Positions 18,505 through 25,530 of a stretch of 41,560 nt of DNA are shown piece by piece. The position numbers and the translations under genes are program-made. Each line of letters opens with the position of its first letter. Position 1 is the first letter of the stretch. This DNA comes from SIG480 sp045636865 (lineage in GTDB: Bacteria > Bacillota > Clostridia > Oscillospirales > JAAYXM01), in assembly GCA_045636865.1 (NCBI GenBank), contig JAZTYJ010000005.1, forward strand, positions 1-41,560. The letters run 5' to 3'. The notes beneath the pieces are model-generated. The model ran no database searches. It had not been told where the DNA came from and saw only the letters and a program-made list of their open reading frames with translations.

Positions 18505-19512
18505 GTGAAGATTCTTGCAATTGAAAGCTCGTGCGATGAGACTGCGGTCAGCATCGTCGAGGACGGAAGACGCATACTTTCAAACGCCATACTTTCGCAG
18601 GCTGATATGCATGCGCTCTATGGCGGCGTTGTGCCTGAAATCGCATCAAGAAAACATATAGAATGCATAAGCTCACTTACAGACAAGGCTTTTGCGGATG
18701 CAGATGTTTCTAAAGAAGAGATAGATGCAATTGCAGTTACATATGCGCCCGGTCTTATAGGTGCGCTTCTTGTCGGTGTCGGGTTTGCAAAGGCTCTTGC
18801 GTATTCGCTCAAAAAGCCGCTTATTCCCGTGCACCACATAAGAGGACACATCGCGGCAAATTACCTTGCATTTCCGGATCTTGAACCTCCGTTTCTCTGT
18901 CTCGTTGCATCCGGCGGACATACACTCATTGTAGATGTTCTGTCGTACACCGAGTTTAAAATACTCGGCTCAACGCGCGACGATGCGGCGGGAGAGGCTT
19001 TTGATAAGTGCGCGAGGGTTCTCGGTGCAGGATATCCGGGAGGCGCGAAGATTGATGCGCTTGCAAAGACGGGGGATAAAAAGAAATATCAGCTTCCGAG
19101 AGCACATATAGACGGTGCGGAGCTTGATATGTCATTCTCAGGGCTCAAAACGGCAGTTATAAACCTTGTTCATAAGGCAGAACAAAAGGGAGAAGAAATT
19201 GACAAACCGTCACTTGCGGCATCCTTCTGCGAGGCGATATGCGACGCTCTCGTGCCGAGAGTTCTTGTGGCGGCAGAGCAGGCGGGAAGAAAAAAGATAG
19301 CAATAGCGGGCGGAGTTGCTGCAAATTCCTTCCTTCGCGCAAGACTTCAAAATGAGACAAAAAGTTCCGAAATTCAGTTATTTTTCCCGCCACTTTCTCT
19401 GTGCGGAGACAATGGTGCGATGATAGCATCGCAGGCATATTATGAGTTTTTGCGCGGAAACATTGCAAAAAGCGACTTAAATGCAAAAGCAACGATGCCA
19501 ATCGACTTTTGA
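18505..19512 (+). CDS. tsaD: tRNA threonylcarbamoyltransferase TsaD
   Basis: TsaD transfers the threonylcarbamoyl group to A37 of tRNA, with TsaB and TsaE. The 335-residue ASKHA-fold protein starts KILAIESSCDETAVSIV, has the metal-binding pair His111 and His115 (HIRGH), and the glycine-rich SGGHT and AGGVAANSFLR segments. GTG 18505 is chosen because GAAAGGA (18491-18497) is 7 bp upstream and the length then matches the family. Starting at ATG 18463 would overlap rimI by 38 bases. Confidence 0.95.
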   Translation: MKILAIESSCDETAVSIVEDGRRILSNAILSQADMHALYGGVVPEIASRKHIECISSLTDKAFADADVSKEEIDAIAVTYAPGLIGALLVGVGFAKALAYSLKKPLIPVHHIRGHIAANYLAFPDLEPPFLCLVASGGHTLIVDVLSYTEFKILGSTRDDAAGEAFDKCARVLGAGYPGGAKIDALAKTGDKKKYQLPRAHIDGAELDMSFSGLKTAVINLVHKAEQKGEEIDKPSLAASFCEAICDALVPRVLVAAEQAGRKKIAIAGGVAANSFLRARLQNETKSSEIQLFFPPLSLCGDNGAMIASQAYYEFLRGNIAKSDLNAKATMPIDF

Positions 19513-19638
19513 TGTAAAAATATCCGAGAATTATGTAAACTGATTAGCCATATCGGAAAATGTCGAAAATACCACTACGAACATTGGTTAAAAATGTAAA
19601 AAAACACCGAAAGCCTTGGTATAACTTGATTTGAAGGC

Positions 19639-19668
19639 TGTGGAAAAACCTGTGGAAAATGTGGATAA
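19639..19668 (+). promoter_or_regulatory. Cluster of three DnaA-box-like 9-mers
   Basis: TGTGGAAAA at 19639 and 19651 and TGTGGATAA at 19660 lie in the same orientation within 30 bp. The last is the exact complement of the consensus TTATCCACA; the other two read TTTTCCACA on the opposite strand. Confidence 0.55.
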
Positions 19669-19950
19669 CTGTTTGTAAAACTTATTATGATAAAATTTTA
19701 CGTAAACTCAAAGGGTTAAAAAAAGCTTTTTGGCGGACAAAAAAATGCGCAGTTGCAAGTGTGTATTTAAGTGGGTTTCAGAGTTTTTTGGAAAAGAATG
19801 GAAAGCGAAAAATATGTCGTAAAAGGTCAAAAAAGTTACATGAAAAAGTGGCAGATATTAACTGAAGATTAAAAGATGTGCGACTGATTACGAAATGTAA
19901 TATTGTTCCGAAAAATGACTTTTTTACAAAATTTGCATTGCCGTGAAAAG

Positions 19951-19979
19951 TTGACAAAAAAAGCAATATATATTAGAAT
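19951..19979 (+). promoter_or_regulatory. Promoter of the isocitrate dehydrogenase-rex unit
   Basis: TTGACA (19951-19956), a 17-bp spacer and TAGAAT (19974-19979). The predicted start near 19986 leaves almost no leader before AAAGGAGAG and ATG 20003. Confidence 0.8.
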
Positions 19980-20002
19980 TATACAAAAGGAGAGATAAGA
20001 CT

Positions 20003-21142
20003 ATGGAAAACACAATGAAGCAATTTGAAAAGATTATTGAGCTTCAGCTCAAGCGAGTTGAGGCTATGAAGAAGGAGAGCGATTTTATTGATTACAAAGC
20101 TCTTCCGAAGATAATCATCGGCGTTTGCGGCGGCGACGGTATCGGCCCCGCAATTACCGAGCAGGCACATCGCGTTCTTGAGCAGCTTCTCAAGGACAAG
20201 GTCGATGCAGGAAAGATTGAGTTCCGCACAATTGACGGTCTCACAATCGAAAACCGTGTTGCGGCAGGTAAGGCTATTCCGGATGATGTTCTGGAAGAAC
20301 TCAAGGCTTGCCACGTTATCCTCAAAGGCCCGACAACTACTCCGCGTGCGGGAGATCCGTGGCCGAACATCGAATCTGCAAACGTTGCTATGAGAAAAGA
20401 GCTTGACCTCTTTGCAAATATGCGCCCGGTAAACGTTCCGTCAGAGGGTATTGACTGGATGTTCTTCCGCGAAAACACAGAAGGCGGATACGCAGTAGGA
20501 AGTATGGGTGTAAACGTTACTGACGACCTCGCAATTGACTTTACCGTTGCAACAACGCAGGGTTGCGACAGAATTGCAGAGCTTGCATTCTCATATGCAA
20601 AGCGTATGAACAAGACACGCGTTACAGCTGTTACAAAGGCAAACGTTATAAAGACAACAGACGGCAAGTTCCTCGATGCTTGTAAGAGAGTTGCGGCAAA
20701 GTATCCTGAAATTGCATTTGATGACTGGTACATAGACATTATGACTGCAAAGCTCGTTGACACAAAGCGTCGTCGCGACTTCCAGGTTATGGTTCTTCCG
20801 AACCTCTACGGCGATATACTTACTGACGAAGCTGCAGAATTCCAGGGCGGCGTAGGCACTGCGGGAAGCGCAAACGTCGGTAAGAAGTATGCTATGTTTG
20901 AGGCTATTCACGGCTCTGCTCCGAGAATGGTTGCAGAGGGCAGAGATAAGTATGCCGATCCGTGCAGTATGCTCCGTGCGGCAGTTATGCTTCTTGAGCA
21001 TATCGGTGAGGTTGAGCTTTCAAAGAAGCTTGCAAATGCACTTGACGTATGTATGTATGAAGAAAAGAAACTTAAGATCACAGGTCGCGCTGACGGTGCA
21101 ACATGTGCTGAGTTTGCAGATTATGTTATTTCCAAGCTCTAA
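20003..21142 (+). CDS. Isocitrate dehydrogenase-like decarboxylating dehydrogenase
   Basis: The 379-residue product is a beta-decarboxylating dehydrogenase of the isocitrate/isopropylmalate family. The isocitrate-type substrate residues are present: Ser125 and Asn127 (SANVAMR), Arg131, Arg141, Arg156 (FRENTEGGY), Lys213 and the metal aspartates in YGDILTDEAAE. Isopropylmalate dehydrogenases lack the Ser-x-Asn pair, so isocitrate to 2-oxoglutarate is the best guess. After HGSAP come Arg308-Met309, which is neither the NAD type (Asp-Ile) nor the classic NADP type (Lys-Tyr). An extra stretch of about 34 residues precedes the family's usual start. It is followed by rex in the same unit. Confidence 0.85.
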   Translation: MENTMKQFEKIIELQLKRVEAMKKESDFIDYKALPKIIIGVCGGDGIGPAITEQAHRVLEQLLKDKVDAGKIEFRTIDGLTIENRVAAGKAIPDDVLEELKACHVILKGPTTTPRAGDPWPNIESANVAMRKELDLFANMRPVNVPSEGIDWMFFRENTEGGYAVGSMGVNVTDDLAIDFTVATTQGCDRIAELAFSYAKRMNKTRVTAVTKANVIKTTDGKFLDACKRVAAKYPEIAFDDWYIDIMTAKLVDTKRRRDFQVMVLPNLYGDILTDEAAEFQGGVGTAGSANVGKKYAMFEAIHGSAPRMVAEGRDKYADPCSMLRAAVMLLEHIGEVELSKKLANALDVCMYEEKKLKITGRADGATCAEFADYVISKL

Positions 21143-21164
21143 TATAAATGAGGGAGAATAAAGA

Positions 21165-21791
21165 ATGCAGGAAAGGTATATTTCAACATCTGTAATAAGA
21201 CGATTGCCAAAATACTACCGCTGTTTGAGAGAACTTGAAAGGTGCGGTGTTGAGCGCGTCTCATCAAGCACTCTTGCAAAGAATCTCGGATTCACGGCAT
21301 CACAGGTGCGCCAGGATTTCAGCTGCTTTGGCGGATTCGGACAGCAGGGCTACGGATATAACGTCTCAAGTCTGCTTGAAGAGCTTTCCGGCATTATGGG
21401 CACAAACCGGCCGCACAGCGCGGCGATAATCGGTGTGGGTAACCTCGGCCGCGCGCTTATGCACAACTTCAATTTCAAAAACTACGGTTTTGAGCTTGTT
21501 GCGGCGTTTGATGCATCTCCCGATCTTATAGGCGAGAAGGTAGGAAATCTGAAGGTTTCTGATATCGCGGAGCTCTCGGATGTGTATGAGAAAAAACCGT
21601 TTGACGTTGCAATTTTAACGCTTCCGAAAGCATATGCAAAGGATATGGCGGAGAAGGTTGCGGCGCTCGGCGTTTCCGGAATATGGAACTTTACAAACAT
21701 CGACCTTTCTCTCGAAGCACTCGGAGTTGCGGTTGAAAACGTTCATTTTGCAGACAGTCTTATGATTCTCTGCTACGGAATATCAAAGTAA
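21165..21791 (+). CDS. rex: Redox-sensing transcriptional repressor Rex
   Basis: Rex senses the NADH/NAD ratio and represses fermentation and respiration genes when NADH is low. The 208-residue protein has an N-terminal winged helix (SVIRRLPKYYRCLREL, VSSSTLAKNLGFTASQVRQD), the family's FGGFGQQGYGYNV linker and a C-terminal Rossmann domain with GVGNLGRAL. It lies 22 bp after the isocitrate dehydrogenase and 18 bp before an SLH gene, so all three may share one transcript. No Rex operator of the TTGTTAA-N4-TTAACAA kind was seen at the icd promoter. Confidence 0.93.
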   Translation: MQERYISTSVIRRLPKYYRCLRELERCGVERVSSSTLAKNLGFTASQVRQDFSCFGGFGQQGYGYNVSSLLEELSGIMGTNRPHSAAIIGVGNLGRALMHNFNFKNYGFELVAAFDASPDLIGEKVGNLKVSDIAELSDVYEKKPFDVAILTLPKAYAKDMAEKVAALGVSGIWNFTNIDLSLEALGVAVENVHFADSLMILCYGISK

Positions 21792-21809
21792 TTTGGTGGG
21801 AGAAAAGAT

Positions 21810-22943
21810 ATGAAGAAGAGGGCGAAAATTATTTCGCTCACTCTTGCTCTTGTTGCGGCACTTGTGCTCGTGGCAACGGCATCGGGTGGAACGGCAGAAG
21901 ATCCGCTTGTTTCAAAATCTTTCGTAGACAAAACCTTTTTTGAAAAGGTGATCACGGATGCGAGAGGGAAGATTGAAAATGCGGTGTCTTCGTTTAAAAC
22001 TGAATATTTAAATAAGATATCCTCTGTCGCAAAAGTTCCATCGGTAAAAGAACCGTTCGCGCAGGAAGTGGCAGACAGTGTGCTTGAAAGCTTGCAAAGT
22101 GAAGGTAAGTATCTCTACTCAAATTCCTCCGCGGCACCGCAAACGCTTATGTCGGGCGATGTGGTTTCGGCAAAGAACGGAACGGTGATTATAATCACCG
22201 AGGGAAGCGCAATATGCACATCGGGAAGCCTTGTGAATATAGTGCAGGGCAGAGAGTGTGTGTCCGGAAATGCGCTCGGCAGATTTACTGCGTTTATGTT
22301 CCCTGAAGGCGGCGCGACGGTTGAGATTACATCAAAAAACGCAAAGGTGCTGCTTGACGGAACATTCTCAATTTCGGGATACGAAATCAAGCATATGGAT
22401 AAGGCGTACGCCCTTAAGAAGCTCGGTCTTGTAAGAGGTGCGGCAAACGGTATGGAGCTTTACCGCGGAAACACACGTGCGGAGAGCATAACGATGCTTA
22501 TCCGACTTCTCGGTGAAGAAGTACCGGCGCTTGAGAAAGACCATCAGAATCCGTTTACAGACGTTGATGCATGGGCAAAACGCTATGTCGGATATGCATA
22601 TGTAAAGGGATATACAAAGGGCGTTTCAAATACGCGCTATGACGGAAGCTCTCTCACAACGGCAGGACAGTATATGACGTTTATCCTGCGCGCGCTTGGG
22701 TACAGCGAAGCAGCTGGAGATTTTAAGTATGAAACCGCGCTTTCTGATGCGGTGCGCCTTGGTGTAATTGATTCGTCGGTTATGACGGAGCTTTCCGGAA
22801 AGCAGTTCAGACGCGACGACGTTATGCATCTTTCGTATCTTGCGATGAGTGCAAAGGTAAAAGGCTCGAACAAGACACTTCTTTCAAAGCTCGTTGCAAG
22901 CGGAGCAGTGGCACAGTCTGCCGCAAATGAGTTCTTGAGATGA
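21810..22943 (+). CDS. Secreted protein with C-terminal S-layer-homology repeats
   Basis: The 377-residue product has a signal peptide (KKR, then a hydrophobic run to about residue 24). Residues 30-200 form a unique region with a short beta-rich stretch (GDVVSAKNGTVIIITEGSA). The second half is made of SLH-like repeats (LGLVRGAANGMELYRGNTRAE, NPFTDVDAWAKRYVGYAYVKG, ALGYSEAAGDF). SLH domains usually tether proteins to pyruvylated wall polymers, so a cell-surface location is likely. It begins 18 bp after rex with GGTGGGAG upstream. No enzymatic domain is seen. Confidence 0.82.
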   Translation: MKKRAKIISLTLALVAALVLVATASGGTAEDPLVSKSFVDKTFFEKVITDARGKIENAVSSFKTEYLNKISSVAKVPSVKEPFAQEVADSVLESLQSEGKYLYSNSSAAPQTLMSGDVVSAKNGTVIIITEGSAICTSGSLVNIVQGRECVSGNALGRFTAFMFPEGGATVEITSKNAKVLLDGTFSISGYEIKHMDKAYALKKLGLVRGAANGMELYRGNTRAESITMLIRLLGEEVPALEKDHQNPFTDVDAWAKRYVGYAYVKGYTKGVSNTRYDGSSLTTAGQYMTFILRALGYSEAAGDFKYETALSDAVRLGVIDSSVMTELSGKQFRRDDVMHLSYLAMSAKVKGSNKTLLSKLVASGAVAQSAANEFLR

Positions 22944-22946
22944 TAA

Positions 22947-22982
22947 ATAATCGGAGGGTTGAAGATTCAACCCTCCGATTAT
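22947..22982 (+). terminator. 17-bp hairpin after the SLH gene
   Basis: A perfect 17-bp inverted repeat (22947-22963 and 22966-22982, core CGGAGGGTTGAA) has a two-base loop. No long T-run follows, but the stem is very strong and sits right after the stop codon and right before the tRNA promoter. Confidence 0.7.
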
Positions 22983-22983
22983 A

Positions 22984-23012
22984 TTGACAAAAAGTCATTC
23001 ATATATTATAAT
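22984..23012 (+). promoter_or_regulatory. Consensus promoter for tRNA-Pro
   Basis: TTGACA (22984-22989), a 17-bp spacer and TATAAT (23007-23012): a perfect sigma-A match 24 bp before the tRNA. Confidence 0.92.
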
Positions 23013-23036
23013 GGTTAAGTTGCAAAAAGAGAATAA

Positions 23037-23113
23037 CGAGGCGTAGCGAAGTTTGGTATCGCGCCTGGTTTGGGACCAGGAGACCGCAGGTTCAAGTCCT
23101 GTCGCCTCGACCA
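23037..23113 (+). tRNA. tRNA-Pro (anticodon TGG)
   Basis: The acceptor CGAGGCG (23037-23043) pairs with CGCCTCG (23103-23109), and A plus an encoded CCA end the gene. The anticodon arm is CCTGG-TTTGGGA-CCAGG, giving anticodon TGG, and the T-arm GCAGG-TTCAAGT-CCTGT is standard (last pair wobble). Folding was done by eye. Confidence 0.97.
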
Positions 23114-23148
23114 AAAAAGAACAGACCCGAATGGGTCTGTTCTTTTTT
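23113..23148 (+). terminator. Intrinsic terminator of tRNA-Pro
   Basis: The stem AGAACAGACCC (to 23128) and GGGTCTGTTCT (from 23133) is flanked by an A-run and a T-run, with loop GAAT. Confidence 0.93.
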
Positions 23149-23213
23149 GCCCGTAGGGAGGACTTGAAGCTTAAGAAGGTAACGAGCGTAAAGAAAACGA
23201 TTGATAATCGTTT

Positions 23214-23350
23214 TTAGCGAAGTTGGTGCGCAGACGGGTACCGAAATGCGAAGTATTTGGGTCGTCAAGCACGGAAGACTTGCAGCGCAAGGCTTTGTCC
23301 TGTCGCCTCGACCAAAAAGGAACCACCCGAGAGGGTCTGTTCTCTTTTTG
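23214..23350 (+). pseudogene. Decayed tRNA-Pro copy with terminator remnant
   Basis: A 22-bp exact direct repeat of the tRNA-Pro 3' end (core GTCCTGTCGCCTCGACCA) occurs at 23096-23117 and again at 23297-23318, 201 bp apart. The second copy is also followed by a damaged version of the tRNA terminator (ACCACCCGAGAGGGTCTG). Upstream, TAGCGAAGTTGGT near 23215 resembles the D-arm region of the real tRNA, but no intact anticodon arm can be folded between. It is best read as a tandem duplicate that has lost its middle, or as a trace of a past insertion at the tRNA 3' end. Confidence 0.65.
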
Positions 23351-23351
23351 C

Positions 23352-23801
23352 CTATTTGATTTGTTCAAAGAAATCAGCTATATTAATAACGGCTTTCCCT
23401 TTTCTTTCAGAAAGAGCCTTAAATTTTGCAGCGTTGCCGAAAGATTGATTCACATATGTTACAACATAATCAGAGTTTTCTATCATCCATTGATTACGTT
23501 TTATGATTGCATATTTAGGAGGCACGGACTCAAGGCCTTCCGGATATATAGTGTTTTCAGAATGAAGTGCACAATTATCGCTTTTGCCGGGAAGATATGC
23601 GAGAACTATGTAATAAGAAATGTGAGGATATTCTCTTTTTAATGATCTTAATTTTTTTATTACGATATGATCAAAATCACCGTGCGAGCCTACATAAAAT
23701 ACATCAATATCAGCGTCTATTAGTTTAATCAATGTTGATGTTAAAACGTCTTCAATTTTATCAGAAATATAGCTGTGCCCAAAAAATGTACAACTTTTCA
23801 T
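23352..23801 (-). CDS. SLOG-fold family protein (DUF1273-like)
   Basis: The 149-residue product resembles the small DUF1273/SLOG-type proteins frequent in gut Firmicutes: TFFGHS at the N-terminus, FYVGSHGDFD, YYIVLAYLPGKS, the IYPEGLESVP loop, WMIENSDYVVTYV and a final KAVINI strand. SLOG folds often bind nucleotides or related ligands, but the role of this group is unknown. ATG at 23801 is chosen because GGAG lies about 8 bp before it; a start at 23813 would include that site. It is transcribed away from a small HTH gene at 23887. Confidence 0.75.
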   Translation of the reverse strand: MKSCTFFGHSYISDKIEDVLTSTLIKLIDADIDVFYVGSHGDFDHIVIKKLRSLKREYPHISYYIVLAYLPGKSDNCALHSENTIYPEGLESVPPKYAIIKRNQWMIENSDYVVTYVNQSFGNAAKFKALSERKGKAVINIADFFEQIK

Positions 23802-23817
23802 AATAATCTCCATATAT

Positions 23818-23832
23818 GGGGATTATATCCCC
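23818..23832. promoter_or_regulatory. Palindrome in the leader of the SLOG-like gene
   Basis: GGGGAT-TAT-ATCCCC lies between the predicted transcription start (near 23838) and the start codon. It could be an operator for the divergent HTH protein. Other G/C runs (CCCCCC at 23852-23857, GGGGG at 23875-23879) punctuate the same AT-rich spacer. Confidence 0.45.
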
Positions 23833-23844
23833 TTAATATTTTAG

Positions 23845-23874
23845 ATTATAACCCCCCATAATAATTATTGTCAA
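23845..23874 (-). promoter_or_regulatory. Promoter of the SLOG-like gene
   Basis: On the minus strand, TTGACA (23874-23869), an 18-bp spacer and TATAAT (23850-23845). Confidence 0.8.
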
Positions 23875-23886
23875 GGGGGAAATATG

Positions 23887-24087
23887 ATGATAGTTTTTGA
23901 CAGACTTTGGAAAATAATGGAACAAAAGGGCGTTTCCACATATGTGCTTCGGGAAAGGTGTGGTATAGACAGTAAAACCATACGCCGACTTAAAGCTAAC
24001 GAAAACATCGAAACAAAGACTCTCGATAAACTGTGCAGCGCGTTGGATTGTGAAATTGAAGATATAGCAGAGTATATAAAAGATTGA
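23887..24087 (+). CDS. Small Cro/CI-type HTH regulator
   Basis: The 66-residue protein is little more than an XRE-family helix-turn-helix: LRERCGIDSKTIRRLKANE forms the HTH and KTLDKLCSALDCEIEDI the following helices. It should bind DNA as a dimer. ATG 23887 fits the AGGGGGA site (6 bp spacing) better than ATG 23884. It is divergent from the SLOG-like gene, and the shared 85-bp spacer contains a palindrome, so it may repress that gene or itself; that is inference. Confidence 0.8.
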   Translation: MIVFDRLWKIMEQKGVSTYVLRERCGIDSKTIRRLKANENIETKTLDKLCSALDCEIEDIAEYIKD

Positions 24088-24100
24088 TAAGTTAAATCAA

Positions 24101-24150
24101 ACAAAAAAGAACCACCCGAAGCAGCATCGTCTCGGATGGTTTTTTTGTTT
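24101..24150. terminator. Bidirectional terminator between HTH and nitroreductase genes
   Basis: ACCACCCGA (24111-24119) pairs with TCGGATGGT (24132-24140) with one mismatch. An A-run on the left and a T-run on the right let it serve both converging genes. Confidence 0.75.
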
Positions 24151-24154
24151 TATC

Positions 24155-24685
24155 TCATTCAACAAAGCTTACAAGTTCGGTTGTAGCTTTTCTCTTTTTC
24201 TCGCGGAGCTTATCGTCATCCTTTGCATAACCGAGTGTTATGACGAGGCGGACAGGATGTTTGAGATTGCAGATTTTTCGGATTTTATCGTCATCAAGCC
24301 AGCCGAGAATGCAGGTTGAGAGTCCTTGCGCCGCGGCTTCTGCCGTTATATATGCACTTAGGATGCCGATATCTATTGAACGGTAGTCGTTGTTTTTTAC
24401 CCGTGCGCCGAGCGCGGCGGTTGCGACGTACGGCTCTTCAGAGATTACAAGCATAACAGGCGCATCTGTTGCAAATTTGTTCATCCCCATACCCTGAGTT
24501 GCGGCGGAAACCTTCTTTGCGGCATCGCCTTTGCAGACTGTTATGTGATACGGCTGACCGTTGCACGCAGAAGGGGAGAGGCGCGCGCTCTCAAGAATAC
24601 GCTCAAGCTTTTCGCTTTCAACCTCGCGGTCGGGATTATATGCGCGGCAGGACTGTCTTGTATTTGCAATTTCCGTAAAGTTCAT
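24155..24685 (-). CDS. Nitroreductase-family flavoprotein
   Basis: The 176-residue protein is a nitroreductase-fold oxidoreductase, expected to bind FMN and use NAD(P)H. The typical start ANTRQSCRAYNPDREVESEKL and the LSPSACNGQPYHI flavin-binding segment are present, followed by the IGILSAYITAEAAAQGLSTC helix and LVITLGYAKDD near the end. The natural substrate cannot be predicted. A strong AAGGAG site and a good promoter precede it; it appears to be transcribed alone. Confidence 0.88.
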   Translation of the reverse strand: MNFTEIANTRQSCRAYNPDREVESEKLERILESARLSPSACNGQPYHITVCKGDAAKKVSAATQGMGMNKFATDAPVMLVISEEPYVATAALGARVKNNDYRSIDIGILSAYITAEAAAQGLSTCILGWLDDDKIRKICNLKHPVRLVITLGYAKDDDKLREKKRKATTELVSFVE

Positions 24686-24714
24686 AGAAGTCTTCTCCTT
24701 TTTTGTATGTTATC

Positions 24715-24743
24715 ATTATAGCACACAAATGGCACCTTATCAA
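24715..24743 (-). promoter_or_regulatory. Promoter of the nitroreductase gene
   Basis: On the minus strand, TTGATA (24743-24738), a 17-bp spacer and TATAAT (24720-24715). Confidence 0.8.
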
Positions 24744-24792
24744 TCGTTCCTTGCATATTCATATAGGATGAGGTTAAACTAAAACCAAAGAC

Positions 24793-24810
24793 AAGGAGGG
24801 AAGATATCTG
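24793..24810 (+). promoter_or_regulatory. Ribosome binding site pointing to a CTG start
   Basis: AAGGAGGG (24793-24800) is a near-perfect Shine-Dalgarno sequence. The only in-frame codon at the right distance (7 bp) is CTG 24808; the next near-start codon, TTG 24841, is 40 bp away. Confidence 0.6.
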
Positions 24811-25485
24811 GAATTTATAAAGCTTTTACTTACTTCGCTTTTGTCGGTCATCGCGCTGTTTGCGATAACAAAGGTTATGGGACACAAACAGGTTGCACAG
24901 CTCGACTTTTTCGACTATGTCAGCGGTATAACAATAGGCTCGATAGGCGCTGAGCTTGCAACGGAGCTTGAAAGTCCGTGGAAGGCGCTCGTTGCGCTTT
25001 TAATTTACGGAGCCGTTTCCATAGTTCTTGAAGTGCTTGCACAAAAAGTGCCGAAATCCCGAAAATATCTAAACGGTACACCGACGATTCTTATGAATAA
25101 CGGAAAGCTGTATCGCAAGAATTTAGGGAAGTCAAAGCTTGATTTGTCTGAGTTTATGTTGCTGTGTCGCGAACAGGGATATTTTGACATTGACGAAATC
25201 CAGACGGCGATATTTGAACACAACGGGAAACTTTCAATTCTGCCGAAAGCGGCAAACAGACCTGCAACTCCGACAGATTTGAAAATTACGGCAGAGCAGA
25301 CGTTTATGGGAACGGAGCTTATTATGGACGGATGTATTATGGAAGAAAACTTAAGGCGGCTTTCAAAGGATAAGAAGTGGCTTGAAAAATGGATTCGTGA
25401 TTCCGGTTGCAAAAGCACAAAAGAGATTTTTCTTGCGATATATCATGGGGAAAAGGATACGGTTTCAATTTATCGCACAGAATAA
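24808..25485 (+). CDS. DUF421 (YetF-like) membrane protein, probable CTG start
   Basis: This is a member of the DUF421/YetF family of membrane proteins with unknown function. Read from CTG 24808 it has 225 residues: an N-terminal membrane helix (EFIKLLLTSLLSVIALFAI), then TKVMGHKQVAQLDFFDYV, further hydrophobic segments to about residue 80, and a cytoplasmic alpha/beta domain (PTILMNNGKLYRKNL, LREQGYFDIDEIQTAIFE-like). Family members begin with the same first helix, which supports the CTG start; beginning at TTG 24841 would delete half of it. It is followed by a hairpin shared with the converging gdhA gene. Confidence 0.85.
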   Translation: MEFIKLLLTSLLSVIALFAITKVMGHKQVAQLDFFDYVSGITIGSIGAELATELESPWKALVALLIYGAVSIVLEVLAQKVPKSRKYLNGTPTILMNNGKLYRKNLGKSKLDLSEFMLLCREQGYFDIDEIQTAIFEHNGKLSILPKAANRPATPTDLKITAEQTFMGTELIMDGCIMEENLRRLSKDKKWLEKWIRDSGCKSTKEIFLAIYHGEKDTVSIYRTE

Positions 25486-25517
25486 AAAACACCACTTTGC
25501 AAATCTGCAAAGTGGTG
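25484..25517 (-). terminator. Terminator of gdhA, possibly bidirectional
   Basis: CACCACTTTGCA (25490-25501) and TGCAAAGTGGTG (25506-25517) form a perfect 12-bp stem. The T-run is on the minus-strand side (complement of 25484-25489), so it mainly ends gdhA. Confidence 0.85.
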
Positions 25518-25530
25518 AAATTTATATGAT

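Larger units (their letters stand above)
19513..20002 (+). other. 490-bp AT-rich intergenic region
   Basis: No convincing gene was found here. The only open frame of note (19659-19865, Lys-rich, 68 codons) begins inside the DnaA-box-like cluster, lacks a ribosome binding site and looks like chance. The region holds three DnaA-box-like 9-mers (19639-19668), an inverted repeat ATTAC-N5-GTAAT (19887-19901) and the icd promoter at its right end. No terminator with a clear stem and T-run was seen after tsaD. Confidence 0.6.

Noticed and set aside
19659..19865. 68-codon Lys-rich open frame in the tsaD-icd gap
   Set aside because: It starts inside the DnaA-box-like repeats, has no ribosome binding site, is AT-driven in composition and resembles no family.
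20092..20763. 223-codon antisense frame over the isocitrate dehydrogenase gene
   Set aside because: It is a mirror of a conserved enzyme gene, Ser/Arg-rich and of no known family.
23223..23642. 139-codon plus-strand frame across the tRNA-like remnant and SLOG gene
   Set aside because: It spans the repeated tRNA 3' end and then the reverse of a recognisable gene, so it is chance.
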